DNA from: Siphonodentalium dalli
Taxonomy: Eukaryota > Mollusca > Scaphopoda > Gadilida > Siphonodentaliidae
Assembly: GCA_032622095.1 (NCBI GenBank)
Contig: CP136062.1
Coordinates: forward strand, 131,209,282 to 131,273,281
Length of the DNA stretch: 64,000 nt
Reading direction: 5' to 3'
Position numbers and translations under genes: made by a program. Below, one piece after another: positions 9,626-22,935 of this stretch (positions are counted from its first letter, which is position 1; every line of letters begins with the position of its first letter). The notes beneath the pieces were generated by a model, which saw nothing but the letters and a program-made list of their open reading frames with translations, searched no databases and was not told the origin of the DNA.

Positions 9626-10777
9626 GGTCGTCGAGATACACACGTGTTGCTTAGCCCATATGATTCTTAGAGGCCCATTTAATTTCGAATGCCCAGATAA
9701 CATTATTATGTTTACCCATACCATAGTATGGTAAACATAATGTCAACGTCCGGATTGACCACTCGTCGTTCGTCCGTCTTGTCTGCCTGTCCGTCCGTCC
9801 GTCCGGCTATACCGACGACAGGGTACTTGTGAGGTGCGTTCTTTTGTTTGCATGACTTGTGCCTGCACCCCACAAGTAACGTACGGAAAATCCAATTTTA
9901 AAGAGACTACTTAGCTATTGATAAGGCTATATTATTTCCTGATGTCTCTTATACCAATGTGCAGATAAAGAAAGCTATGGTATCTAATTTAAAAACAGTT
10001 TCAACAATACACATCACATGATATTAACAGTAGACTAGAACATCTGTGCTCTACAGATGGTCTGAGGTCATTATAAATGTTATTGGTTTAATAGATGCCA
10101 TACTTCAATATAAACAATGCCTGTGATTTGTTGACAGCTCTGCTATATAATGGATATTAATGGGTCAGCAGTGAGGTATCTTTATCTTGGTGGGTGTTGT
10201 TGATAGAATTTGACACATTATCATTGTAAACTTAAATTGGACTCTCTTAACCCAAGTATTCCATGTCCAGATCACCTTTTTCACATTTAACCCAATGCTG
10301 TGGTGGTGCAGCATTACATATCCTGCATTCTCTTATATAAATGCGAGTGTGACCCATAAATTCCAATAATTTGTGTTATGTACATTTGTCTATAATAGTA
10401 CATAACAGTATATTCTATAATTCAACATCAAAACTCTCATTTATGATTCCGATCATAGTAATTTACTATCGCCAAGGGATGGGTTAACATTTGCCGATCG
10501 TGATCGGCCTCTCGTTCCATATTATATACCATTTGGAAGAGGAACAAAAGATATATATATTTCACCAGAATACGAAGCAGTTTTGTCCTAGGACTGTCCA
10601 CCAAGTGATAGCGATTCATTCCAAGACTCCCCCCTTGTCAACACAGAATGCATCAGAATTCAAACTAAGAGATAGAGTTATCCCCCTTCCATTGAGTATA
10701 ATAGACTTTATAGTACAGTCCGGATCAAAATTAAATACAGGACACACCTTGGTACTTAGACAAAAACAACATGTTCC
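9626..10777. other. No gene recognised
   Basis: Includes a short GTCC-rich simple repeat (about 9774-9806) and a stray copy (10515-10545) of sequence also found in the next foldback (TATATACCATTTGGAAGAGGA). Nothing else identified. Confidence 0.4.
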
Positions 10778-11349
10778 CAGTTTATTCGACCGGATCAGTT
10801 AATAATACAATGTTTTGGAGCTTCCTCTTTCAAATGGTATATAACATGGAATATGTTGTATATAATGTGATCTGGTGATTCGAAAATTAAGTGGGCCTTT
10901 AATGGAAGTTCGTTACCCATATGCTTCTTAATGCAATGCTGTCAATGTTACGGTATTATGGCGTATATCCACCATGTGCATGTATGCTTACTGATCACAG
11001 TTACTGGACAAGTAAATGTAAACGCTCTTTGTTATGGATGCATATGTGTATACCGTGCGTATGTATATGTCTGATAATCACAGTATATGTGTAACAAATA
11101 TAAACGCTTGTCATTATGGATCTTTATCGTGTGTACGTATGTCTGCCAATAACAGGTACAGGACAATGATATACATACGCTCTTTATTGTGGCTGTATAT
11201 AAGTACGAACATTTTATCTGGCCTCCATGGGCCCACCTAATTTTCGAACCCCCAGATCACATTATATAAAATATATGCCATATTATATACCATTTGAAAG
11301 AGGAAGCTCCAAATCATTGTATTCTCAACTTATCCGGTCAAATAAACTG
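10778..11349. repeat. Foldback element of about 570 bp
   Basis: The left arm 10778-10850 (CAGTTTATTCGACCGGATCA, AATACAATG, TGGAGCTTCCTCTTTCAAATG) is inverted at 11274-11349. Between the arms, loosely repeated ~80-bp segments contain ACGCTCTTT motifs. It is non-coding. No convincing target duplication was seen. Confidence 0.75.
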
Positions 11350-11385
11350 AAATTGTTGAGATACCGATGCGTTTTCTGTGCTTAA

Positions 11386-11968
11386 AGGGGTACTGTACGC
11401 CAAATGTTGTTGTTGGTTTCTATAGTCTCCGAGTCAGAGAATAAGGTAACAATTTTTTCATTATTTGAAAGTCTGTTGAGTACGAAGTAGTGTTACGGAT
11501 GACAAATTTACCGGAATGCAAAAATACAAATTGTCGTTGTCGAGTAATTTTTGTACAGTTTTCAACCAAATGAATCAAATAAAAGTTATATTATAGGCAT
11601 ACTAGTCCAATATAATCATTTAAGTTATTGTATCGTCGCTAGTCAGTGAGTGACTTGAGTGTTCTCTCCGTATCATTATAATATTTTAAGCAATCGTGTG
11701 TGCGTTCGGTTTAACATCCAGTATCCCTCAATTACTTTATTTTGATTACGGAAATTCGTAATTTAATTGACGCCATTTTATGGCTCCAGTCATAAATTCA
11801 ATTTATATCAAATTATTAACTTTTAAATTATTAAATTTTAAGATAGCATATTAACCTGAGCGTTTACAGAATACATCTTCGACTCAAATTACTTATGTTT
11901 CTATATATTATCGATATTAGATCGTTGTTGTCACCGGAAATTTAATGCAAATGGCGTACAGTACCCCT
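11386..11968. mobile_element. MITE family B, copy 1 (TTAA target duplication)
   Basis: Inverted ends AGGGGTACTGTACGCCA and TGGCGTACAGTACCCCT are flanked by TTAA on both sides (11382-11385 and 11969-11972). It is 583 bp and non-coding. A second, diverged copy lies at 31347-32137. Confidence 0.88.
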
Positions 11969-11972
11969 TTAA

Positions 11973-12920
11973 TCTTCATCTAAGTCTATTATTTTCAATG
12001 GAAAGGGAATAAATCTATATCTTAGTTTGAATTATGTTGTAATCTGTGAGTGAAACGGGGGAAATGTTTCTATGATTTCAGCTATTTTCTATTACTCTAT
12101 ATATGGGCACTTTCTGAGACACAGTCGTTCCAATGGTGATGAATTATAGTATTTTAATCATAATTTATGTCATAGAATGTTATTAAAACCGTATATGAAG
12201 GCACTATGACAAAAATAATCGGACCTTTGAGATACCTATAATAATATATATGCTCATTGAAATAAACAACATTTGTGTATATACTTCGTATATATGGTAT
12301 CACATTGTGCTACATATCAAGAGCACGTTTTGATTACGTACACGGTAAGATATAGGTTATATCAATTATGATTATATATGGTGTCATTATGTGCAGAGAA
12401 GTACACAGGCGATACTTGGTTCAGCCTTCTGAGCTCTGATGGTTTATAAAGTTGCCTGCTAACCGTAGTTACAGGCAATCAAATATAAACGCTCTGTATT
12501 GACGAGGTTGAGAAGTACCGACAGGCGTGTTATCGGATCGTCCCTATAATATAGTTATTTATTGTGTACCTCACGAAGATCGTTGCCATTATGTTAATGA
12601 GCGATGAAATATAAACGCTCTTTATGATGGTTTATAAACCGGTTCACACCCGTCGACCAATCTAATCGCTCCAATCCATGAACAGTATATTTCTTCCATA
12701 AATATAGGAATCTGTATTTTGCCGGAGCCAAAGTATAGACTTGTATTGAGCTAAAACTCACTAAGAAATTGGCATTATCAAGAAAGCAGGGCGAAACGTG
12801 TGAAATCGAACAATTGTTAAAAGGTCAATTCGATAAGTATATCAGATTTATTGTGAAGAAATGAACACGCTATACTTAGGGGATAACGATGTGGTGTTTT
12901 CACGCCGGTCATCCTATAAT
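11973..12920. other. No gene recognised
   Basis: AT-rich sequence with scattered AACGCTCT motifs (for example about 12489 and 12609) that recur elsewhere in the window. No coding signal. Confidence 0.4.
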
Positions 12921-13131
12921 AACCACTGCGGGCAAATATGAGTGAGCAGGATCCATTAACACTGCGGGCAAATATGAGTGAGCAGGATCCATTAACACTG
13001 CGGGCAGGACCATTCAGCCGTTTCTTTAATTTAAAAAAAGAGCAGGATCCATAAACACTTCTCTTTTTTAAATTAATGAAACTGTTGAATGGTCCTGCTC
13101 GCCTTGTTTGTGGATCCTGCTCACAGTGGTT
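12921..13131. repeat. Small foldback with 36-bp tandem units
   Basis: CACTGCGGGCAAATATGAGT plus GAGCAGGATCCATTAA forms a 36-bp unit repeated twice from 12924, with a partial third. A near-perfect hairpin follows: GGACCATTCA near 13010 against TGAATGGTCC near 13090. The outer ends AACCACTG and CAGTGGTT also pair. Non-coding. Confidence 0.75.
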
Positions 13132-15589
13132 GCAATCTATGAATTGGTAACGGCTGCAGGTGGTCTTGCGTCTAGTGGAAAGTTTTGTACGAAAATGGAC
13201 TTTCGTTAGCTACAACAATGGTGATAAAAAAAGCAATAATTTTTTTTTCTTCTTCAGAATAACTTTAAATTTCCCTTATTCAACAGCTAAAGTGGTCGAT
13301 GGTGTGTAATATTTAGGGTTTGCAGAATTAATGTTCCAAATACTATGTGCAGCTTTAATTAATTTACATTCTGAATTTAACATAACAATATAACTAGTAA
13401 ATTTAACCACATTGAAACTGTATTGTAAATGTTGGTTCGGCAGCAATCGGGGAAAAACACAACACTCGCTTGAATTGCGTTTGGGTCTGTGACCAAAACA
13501 AATGCAAACCAGTATATATATGGACGTTCTCGTGGACCATATGACTGGACAAATAAGAATGATCAGTGTACATGTATTGAAATTGAAGAAATATCTGCCG
13601 CTCGGGAATCGGATAATTTATTCATGTTGTGTAATGTTCAGTGTCACTGTTAAAATTGTGTGTACTTTTGTGTCTGAAAATATAGGGTTATCAATATAAT
13701 ATTTTTTTATTTTAAAGGCATTTCGAAATGCCAGCCACCGATTATCGAACCCGTGATTCATGTTACATTTGCGTGGTAACTCTCATATTCATACCTAAAT
13801 TGAAGATCGTAAAGGAACGAGCGAAGCGACAGCTGTGTTGGCGTGAATTTTGTCCAATATATTTGTCCTATAAGCCACAACGTATCTCCCAAATCAAAAA
13901 GGCAAGAACTTACGTAGGATAAATGTGTGAAAAATAGTTCATTTCTCTATATTCGGTCGCCATATTGTGTAAGAGAGTATCAAATTCCCATCACAACGTA
14001 GCGTATTGTTATCACACCACACATATGTAAACGTCCACATACAATATTTCCAAAATTCAGATCGAACTCACTTGGTGCCTATTTTGAAAAATAACACCTG
14101 TCATGTTGGACGCCATCTTGTATGGTGTCTATTAAGCCACCGTTTGTTCAAGATAACATTTCCCAAAAGTATATGTTACAGTATGTCACAACGAACAACT
14201 GAGTGGGTTGAGTTAAATTATGGCGGGGTACTGAGTTCATTCTATCTGATTCGGCAATCGAATAATAAAAAAAAAACAACAGAAAAGTAAATTTTTGTTC
14301 CATTTTTTTTTCATATTCAGCGGGAAATTAGAACTTGATCGTGTCTGCTGAGAACGTTTGTTACACATAAATATTAATAGAAACAATTGCCAGCTGACAA
14401 CGAAGTGAAACGCCCTTAAGTATCAACAGCTCGAGTCGACTGGTTTGCATATGCGTTTATGGGGAGGGTTAAGTTTCAGAATAGAAAGTGATTATGGGTT
14501 AAGCATACCAATGTCATATTTCCCGATATACAGAATGATATATCAGTCAGTTTATAATTTATGGATAATCTAGATATGTTAATATGCACCAAGATACTGA
14601 CATTTGTTGGTCAGAAAAAGATATGAACAATTTGTCGATTTTCGACTTTTTCTCCAATTTCAGCTGAAAATCGACTGTTTAATAGCCAGAATGAGGTCCT
14701 ATCTGCCACAGGTTTCACTATATGGGTATTCTCCATCAGAAATATTAAATTTATAGATCGTGAGTGAATATCAGTTTTCATTAGCAAGTTTTTTCGATTT
14801 TGTGCCATTTTTTGGATCACCATATGCAAGTCGATTTTGTTCATATATAAGCAGTCACTCCATAATCAAAAATCGCACACGTCGTGACAAAGGCTGATTT
14901 ACAACATATAGCACATGATTTTCCTCGAGGGTTCGAAAGTACAGGGTATCTGAAAAAAAAACTAGAGGCTTTCTGGGAATCTCGTACTGACCTAATATAT
15001 ATTGGCCTTTAATTTTAAAATGATTGGTTGTGAAATATTGGGGAGGACTTGTCTGCGTTCTGCAGCAATTGTAAATTTTATGTCGGACACTTATTTACCA
15101 TAATAGAGTTTCCGGCATCATGTTCGTGTACTACAGTTTATGAAGAAATAGTCAATACTCTTCAGCCTGTCGCCGACAGTGTACTCAGGACCGAGTGGAC
15201 GCAGCGCCATGCGCCATGTTTAAACTTCCAGCTGTGTCCAATCAACATATTGGTTCATTAACGCGGTATGAAAATAAATATACTTGTATGAATTTCTATG
15301 CAAATATTTGTAATCAAAGTGTCAATGAAATAGTCAATATGGTATTATTTCTAAAATAACTCAACAAATACAGAAACCACTATCAAATAATAGCATCTCA
15401 TGACTGATATTTACTAAATGTTTTTTACCCGACCTTGCCTGGGAGAAAGGCGATGGGGACACACACACCGTACTTGATCGGCTTAATTTCAACTCTATAA
15501 GTTTCCGATTCTACAGCAAATAATTGCGTTCTCTTTTAAACCCTCGAGGTGAGTGGCATGGACTTGGAGACAGTGAGTTTTTTGTGTCT
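13132..15589. other. No gene recognised
   Basis: A long AT-rich interval with only short open frames (13502-13699, 13728-13922, 14006-14290, 14611-14844) and no recognisable domains, repeats or RNA genes. Exons of an unrecognised gene cannot be excluded. Confidence 0.35.
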
Positions 15590-15835
15590 CACCCTCATCA
15601 TTAATGAGTTGAACAGTTGACAATATACTATCAGTTGGGAATTTCAGACCAAAATTGGTTGGAATTATTCCGACAGTTTGATTTTCCAATCAGTATTTAG
15701 TCTTAAATTTGTTCCTCGTTGACCAAAAGTCAAATATGTTTACATTTGATAAAATTGTGGACTGAAATAGCAATCAGTTGGAAATTTTCCAACCGTAGAA
15801 ATTTCCAACAGCCAAAACGTTTGAGGGTACCAGAT
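15590..15835. repeat. Dispersed repeat D, fragment 1
   Basis: Recurring phrases such as GTTTGATTTTCCAATCA, GACCAAAA, CAGTTGGAAATTTTCCAACC and GAAATTTCCAACA match the copies near 43.5-44.0, 46.5-47.2 and 47.7-48.4 kb. Its class is unknown and it is non-coding. Confidence 0.6.
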
Positions 15836-17942
15836 GAAAACATTTAACACAAAGCGGTGTCCAAGTGTAATTTCCCGGAACCTAATTGTCTGGTTGAGGG
15901 TGGATACACACATGCATGTAATTTCTGTAAGTAAAATCGATGTATTTTACATGGTCACACCAATCATTGATATCATTAGTCGCATGTGCGCGATCTGACA
16001 ATTTCAACAGACGAGACAAGTGAGCAGTTTAAGCCATTATCAAACTAACTGCTATCAAGAAATTTCAGGCCAGTCATAAATTCTTTCATGCATGCCGAAA
16101 TGAATAAATCCTGTCTGATATCTGTTGCTGTTTTTCACGAGTTTTAATTAATTACGAAGAGTGGACTTGAGTCCGTCGGTTTTATACTTGATTTGTTTTT
16201 CGTCATTTCAAGGTTATCCAAAATAAAAATAAAATGTGCAGAATTTGAACATCTTTTAGGGCGATTGTGATACACGAGTATTTAATGTCCCGCTAACAAT
16301 ATGATATGGTGCACTCATGCCTTGAATAACGGGCATTGGAAAATTAAGACAGACAATACCGGTTCATTGAGATTCCTCGGATAGTTTCAGAGCGAGCTCA
16401 TGTGATAACATTCAATTGGGATTCCCATGCAAATATCCATTACAGCGCCAACAAATTATGCAGGTACCGCGTTGAAAGTAAAAATAGTGACACCCCCCCC
16501 CCCCCCATTTTTCACCCATAATTTACATAACAGTATATGTTTCTCAAACCAAAGGTTGAACAAGTTCCTAACTGTCACAATTTTAGCTTGTACACGCTTG
16601 AATTATAACATTTTGGACCATAATCCATGATTGGGGAAGGGGGCTGGTTCTCGAAAGCTTCGAATAACTTAGGGATTTAGTTGATGTATCAGCCGGGATT
16701 ATCTGGGCATGAACGTACAATATATTTAACTTAAATATTCCATAGTTGTAAATTGTTCGTATTCATATATAACACAAGAGAGGAAAGGTGACGTAGTTGG
16801 GAACTCGTAGAGATAGACAACCCTGTTCCCCGAATGAAGACACACAGCAACACCACCTTCTGTACTCTCAAATTTAAAGCTGTAATACTATGTTCATAAT
16901 TATATGAATAGCATACATTGCAGAATATTATATTAATCACTCATAGCAAACAGACACGACTGACATGACTTTCAACTACAATATTTATAAGTCAGGAGTG
17001 GCTTCGTGGCTTCATGGGTGGGGGGGGGGGGGTCAGGACTCAGGGTGCTGCATGCCCCACCCCACCCGTCGAGGAAATATTCAATGGTCAGTCCGGTGGA
17101 TTCCGGGATAATATATAGCCCCCCCCCCCATGTTGGGGATCATAGCCCATGTGTTGAGGAAATCCTGGGGCCATCACTGGTATAAAAATCAAGAGAAGAC
17201 TGACAATGATTTTAACAGAAGGTCCAACATTTGGGTTATCGCGCGAACAATTATTTTAAGCGGCCTGACTATTTCGATCAGTCAACGGCTCTCTGCACGT
17301 TCAGAGCTTGGCTCACTGTGGTCAAACATAGCCGCAATGATTGGGTTGTCAGCGGGTACATATTACATGGTCTGTATGATCCATGTAAAACGACAAATAC
17401 ACGACATTTACAGAGATTACATGCATGTGTGTATCCACCCATATGGGGTGCATGCAATAGGAAATTCCAAGTTGGACACCACAACGGAGACCCTCTAGTC
17501 ACGTCTCTGAATTGAGAGGGTATCATTTGTATAGTTAAAGTGGCGTGTGGATTGGGGGTCATGCGTAATTTAATATTTTCAAATAAATGAAATGGCACTT
17601 CTTGGTTTTTTTAAAACAAAATCGTTGTTTTGCTAAAGTGAATTAATTTGAACTATAATAAACCAATGAATATACTGGATCACATTATTTGCATTCAATG
17701 TTGCAAAGGATGCACTAACGGTTCAAATTATCTTATGCAGGGACGTGGTCGCTGGTCACATATCTTTTTTCGTTATAACCATATAAAATCTCGAGTTAAT
17801 CAGATGAGATATTTTCTCGACACACCGAGATCTTTTCTTGCTATGTTCTCGATAATATCTCGAGTTTATGAGATACTCTTTAATGATTTAGATCTTTTCT
17901 AGACACAACGAGATCTGTTCTCGATATAAAGAGATATGTTCT
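15836..17942. other. No gene; homopolymers and TCTCGA/GAGATA-rich repeat
   Basis: A C-run at about 16493-16506, a G-run at about 17020-17032 and another C-run at about 17120-17129. From about 17780 to 17942 the motifs TCTCGA, GAGATAT and GAGATCTTTTCT repeat in both orientations and could form many small hairpins. Open frames here look random. Confidence 0.45.
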
Positions 17943-18528
17943 TTTAAAGTATAAAAAAAATCATTACACATGCATGTACATGAAGTTCAGACATGAGTTC
18001 ACGAGGCGGATGCCCAGGAAGATTCTGAAGTAGGAGCTCTTTTTGGAGCATATATCTCAAACCTGCCAATTGTTTGCGGTAATATGTCAGAAAATGAACA
18101 ACTGAATTATTTCATCGCCTTTTTCGATATGGTGGCCGATGGATCATTTAAAGTAGACCCTATTTCAAGCCAGTTATTCTGGAATGAGATTTTCAGCCGA
18201 TATGAACAGATTATGGTGGGTTGGGATTTGTTTGCTCCGTTTGAAGTCTATTCGGTTTTTGTGTGGTTACAAGAGACATAGAATTGAACAAATGGAACAA
18301 AAGGTGCAGAAAATCCAGAAACTGTAAATTTCGTTGTATACCAAACAGATACAGTTTGAAGGAAAATATAAATAACGTTGCAATTTCGTGCGCAATACCT
18401 GCATGGGATCATTCACGAAAACATACACCTCCTGGCAACTAAGATATGTATGGACGGGAAAATACTGACAGCAGAATTAGGAAAATATATTGGCGACGTT
18501 GATTTGTAAGAGAGTTCTCCCACATCCA
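17943..18528 (+). pseudogene. Partial decayed copy of a multi-copy zinc-finger-like invertebrate gene
   Basis: Aligns with 19037-19697, so this is a duplicated segment. One frame from about 18013 reads coherently (GALFGAYISNLPIVCGNMSE, NEQLNYFIAFFDMVADGSF, VGWDLFAPFEVYSVFVWL) to a stop at 18279-18281. Further on there is a NPETVNF-like remnant and then MDGKILTAELGKYIGDVDL before a stop near 18510. It lacks the N-terminal finger. The order of pieces matches the fuller copy at 18793-19890. Function unknown. Confidence 0.6.
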
Positions 18529-18792
18529 ATTTTTATTCGACTATTAAAATTATTTGGGCTTGGAATTTATATTGTTCAAATTATTCAGCACAAAATGATA
18601 CAAACTGTAAAAACACATTATGGTGGTAAACTATTCTGGGTTTATGGCCCTCTGATTCAATTTAAATTGATTCCTTGTTATATGTGCAGAAATCATAAAG
18701 GCAAGTTACGGATTTGTTTCGTGTTGTCACATAATTTGTTCCATGTCAGTGTTCTAAGTCACTGTTTTGTTCTATCTGCCAGATGATCTAAA

Positions 18793-19890
18793 ATGTTCAA
18801 ATGTGGATTTTGCACCGTGGAATCCGACTCTTTTGATTCTGTTATCAGACACTGCGCACCATATACCACCCAGCAGTCAATGACTATATATGCTTTGGCC
18901 CATCCATCGGCCGGATGCCTAATTGGAGAAATATGTAAACGAACATTTAATGGCTCCGGATCTGATGTGAGACTCCGCGATGGTAAGCTTTACGCAAAAG
19001 AAAGTCCTATTTCTCAAATAAGAGCCCTGCCAGTAAAGTTTAAAAAGTCATCACACATGCATGTATACGTGAAGTTCACACATGAGTTCACGAGGCGGAT
19101 GCCCATGAAGATTCTGAAGTATAGGTGCTCTTTTTGGAGCATATTTCTCAAAAGCTGCCACATGTTTGCTGAAAAATGTAAGAAAATGATCAACTGAATT
19201 ATTTCATCGCCTTTTTCGATATGGTGCATGGCCGATGGGTCATTTAAAGTAGACCATATTTCAAGCCAGTTATTCTGGGATGTTGTGCAGTTCGCCAGTC
19301 AACGGGGTATTCAAGGAATGCCGTGATTTTCAGCTGATATATGAACAGATACTGGTCTGTTGGGATTTGTTTGTTCCGAGCGAAGTTTATTCGGTGTATG
19401 TGTGGTTAAAAGAGACATAGAATTGTATAAATAGAACAAAAGGTGCAGAAAATCCAGAAACTGTAAATTTCGTTGTACCAAACAGATACAGTTTGAAGGA
19501 AAATATAAATAACGTTGCAATTTCGTGCGCAAAACCTTGGGTCATTCACGAAAACAGACCTCCTGGCAACTAAAGATTTCGGCCTCAGTAATCATGCAGT
19601 ATAAGATATGTATATATGGACGGGAAAACACTAACAGCAGGATTCAGAAAATATCTTGGCGACGTTGAGTTGTATGGCCACGAGAGTTCTCCCACATTAG
19701 AAGAGCGATTGGAACGTCTGAATGTTGAACAAGCCATATTTGTCGGATTTGTTCAAGAAATTGATTAACTGGAACAACTTGGTGTCGAAACAGTAAATCA
19801 AATGAGGGAAGAGAAAAGGATAATTCTGAGAAGTAGATGCTTGGATGTGATTTCCGAGTTGGCCGAGCGGAAGATAACTGATACTACAAT
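18793..19890 (+). pseudogene. Decayed multi-copy gene: N-terminal finger, helical middle, DGK...GDVELYGHE motif
   Basis: Pieces occur in a consistent order with stops and frameshifts between them. First is a start Met with a finger-like motif (KCGFCTVESDSFDSVIRHC) at 18793. A helical block follows at 19200-19420 (DVVQFASQRGIQGMP, CWDLFVPSEVYSVYVWLKET), then NPETVNFVVPNRY near 19466. Near 19615 comes YVYMDGKTLTAGFRKYLGDV followed by ELYGHESSPTLEERLERL. A charged helical tail reaches about 19885 (MREEKRIILRSRCLDVISEL). From memory this order (finger, INFAVP-like, DGK, GDVxLWGxE, helical tail) is that of an uncharacterised family present in many copies in molluscs, brachiopods, cnidarians and lancelets. 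It is possibly transposon-associated. No enzymatic role is known to me. Confidence 0.65.
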
Positions 19891-20400
19891 ATAAGAGCAT
19901 CGCTAGAGAGTATATTATATAGTAAAATACGCCCGTGGTAATTCCAACAAAGGGTCATAACTCTAGTGAAAAATGGCGGGCGGAATCCAAATTCGAAAAT
20001 GACCTGTATTGTTGGCTAGTATAAACTCACATACCAAATTTCATTCCATTCAGTTCAGACTTACTATAATGTTATCATCCGAAACGAAGATTCAGTGCAA
20101 ATTAAAAAAAAGGGGGGCCATAGCTCCGGTGACCAAGCGGAAGATAACTGATAGTACAATGTAATAGCATCGCAAGAGCGTATAGTATAGTGTAAAATAT
20201 TCCCGTGGTAATTCCCGAATTCGAACCTGTATTTTGTGCTGGTAAACCCACGTACCAAATTCCACTCCATTCAGTTGAGAGTATATAAAGTTATCATTTG
20301 GAAACCAAAAGCGAACGGGTGGACATACATGTACATGTACGGACAGACCAATAACAGTATACGTCCCGTTATCTAATGAACGTGTCAATGCCACTGTAGC
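19864..20400. repeat. Two ~260-bp tandem units of a dispersed invertebrate repeat
   Basis: GCGGAAGATAACTGATA starts units near 19868 and 20139. Both continue through ATAGCATCG/AGAGCATCG, CCCGTGGTAATTCC, ACCTGTATT, ACCAAATTTCATTCCATTCA and GTTATCAT. The array ends near a GGACAGACCAATAACAGTAT segment. Non-coding. Confidence 0.75.
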
Positions 20401-22569
20401 TCAACTTGCTTTGGGAAGGAGTTAATTTTTTTGCTGAGCAATGAATAGAATGATACAGAAGAAGGAAATATCAGTTTGATGTTTGGTGATGATCGGACGA
20501 GGGATGCCGCCTATATATGTATATAGGGTGGGTCAAATGAAATTGGTGACGGACCTACGGACGACGGACGCCAACCGGTGGCAATAGCTCAAACTTGACT
20601 TTAAAAAAACGGGTGTATAAAAAGAAATTGAAGAATACAAAGACAGTACAATTGTCGCGGTTTCCTATTATCGAATTGTCCCATGATATGGGCAAAACAA
20701 AAACCAGTGACATTATATGCAAAATATAGCCTCGAATTTCCACATCAGAAGAAATACGTATGCGATATAGCTGGATGTGTTGTAGATCGATATCGCATTG
20801 CCCGCATCAACTCATATTTGCGGTGTATTAGCTGGATCTTAATATTATCTAGTGATATTCATCAAAAGCAGTGAATATAATACACATAACATTCACTTTG
20901 AGGCTACTACACGAGGTGGGGTGAAAGAAAACGGAATAAACGTTGAACGCGCACGGAAAAAAATGCGTCTACCTATATCGAGGCTCCACCCAGTGATAAA
21001 GATAACATAAAAATGCGAAAACAGTGACACTGAGAAACATTCCGATCTCTAGGTTGTGTTCGGATTCAAAGCATGATGCTACATGCAGTTATACACTTAT
21101 GTTTCTTCGGTAAAATCAGCGATATATATATATTTACGTCCATGGTAAAATGACAGAATGAAAACGTTTAATTGGTTTCATGTCACTTTCGTCTGCAACT
21201 TCCGCATGTTGATCGTCTATGGGTCGTGGAGTTGAATGATTGTGTTTATACACACACCATTTGATAGGGCCTATACTCTAGAACAATCGATCCATGTAGG
21301 CCTATATGCAGAACCACGGGATGATGTCTAAATTACCTAAGGGACTGAAATCAGACATCGCGTCATTCGCAGTTTATATGTTTGCTGACTTTGCTCATAA
21401 CAATGACTACGTAATGATAGTAATCCTTTTCGCGTACCATAAATTATTTTATATAATATGACACTATTGTCGCCTATGTTCTGTGTTATACGTGAGATAT
21501 CGAGTTTCTTAATACATGCATGCCGTGATAAAAGATCCGGATGCAATAAAAGGAAAAAAACTGTCATGGCATTGAATTATTTGGATTTAGATAATAGTAT
21601 CTCTATAAAAACAAGATGGATCGTTTCTATGCTCGTGATTACATCCCATTTGTTACGCGCTCGTAAGGTGTATATTGGCAAGCATATTTGGCCCTGTTGC
21701 AGGAGGTGATGGACTAAATGTGATTTAAAATGTATTCGGTATTTGCGTACCTGTTACACCCTCTTAAGGTGCATATTGGCAAGAATCTCTGGCCCTGTCG
21801 TAGGATGTGATGGAGTAAATGTGATTAAAAACGTACTCGTTTTCGTTTTGTATGTTCTCTGTAATATCGGCCAGCTAACAATATGTTGAAGTCGGTGCCA
21901 CACTAAGGCTTTGATTTCACTCCGATCAGTCACGCGTTCAGAATATGTTCTCGATAATATACGATGTCGCTAATCCGTGATCCACACCACGATTGGTGCG
22001 TCTTTTGAATCGTGGCTTGTCCCGGTGAAATCTTTTCTATTGCGTTTAGTTTGGTATTGTGCTCTGGCAGTCGTTGCACTGTGGGGGAACTGTACTCCTG
22101 GCGATTTGGGAGGGACGATTCCTATTCTCCATTGAGCCATCGGCGACATTAAACAACAACATTAGACCATCGGTGTGTGTTTAAACAAAGTTAAAAACTA
22201 ATCCCGAAATATACAGAAATCGACTTTTTATTTTCGGACTCCGATTGTCCACCGAGGGCTCCGATTCTCTGCCTCATATAAAGTAGTGAGTTGATCGGCT
22301 TGATTTCTACCAATATATGACTGAGTTATATAAACTTAGTTATAAAAACCTGACAATTGTTGAGAGGCGGCATTGACATAGCAGTATGCAGGTCCATTAA
22401 TACGTCCGATAGAATGCAGCTGAGTCCAAGAGCACTTAGTTACAATAATGATCACATTCCCGACACCAACTTTATAAATGATACCAGTAGATGTCCTCAT
22501 AAAATACCCCTGTTAGTCCCGTTGGAGCCATCTAGATAGGTGGCACCCAAATTCGATAGGGGACAAACA
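20401..22569. other. No gene; one ~100-bp tandem duplication
   Basis: About 21660-21737 and 21753-21838 are diverged tandem copies (AAGGTGTATATTGGCAAG, TGGCCCTGT, GGATGTGATGGA, AATGTGATT). The rest is unassigned, with no open frame of note. Confidence 0.45.
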
Positions 22570-22935
22570 TACATAAGTATATTGAAAATATATCATAGAT
22601 GTTCTTATAAACACTGTAAACAGAAGTATTCAAATTTGAAAACAGATAATGCACACTGTTCAATGTTCTAGAACAGATGTGTTCAATCATCCTGAACGGT
22701 TCCTGGTGTTCAAATGTGAACACGTGCGTTCAATGAAATGAATGGAAGTGTTCAATTTATGAATGCATATAAGCGTTCAGTTTTGAACACATAATGTTCA
22801 GATTACGAACATGAGTGTTCGAATTATGGGAACACTTGATGTGTTCCGAACACTGCAACACTTATATGTTTTCAAACAACAAAATCTGAACACGCATGTT
22901 AAAAAAGAACTAAATTTGAACATTACCACCTGGAC
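22570..22935. repeat. Cluster of TGTTC/GAACA motifs and small palindromes
   Basis: About twenty TGTTC or GAACA pentamers fall within ~360 bp. Several are arranged as palindromes (TGTTCTAGAACA near 22666, GTTCAAATGTGAAC near 22710, GTTCAGTTTTGAAC near 22776). It may be a decayed foldback or a short-period repeat. No gene is present. Confidence 0.6.
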
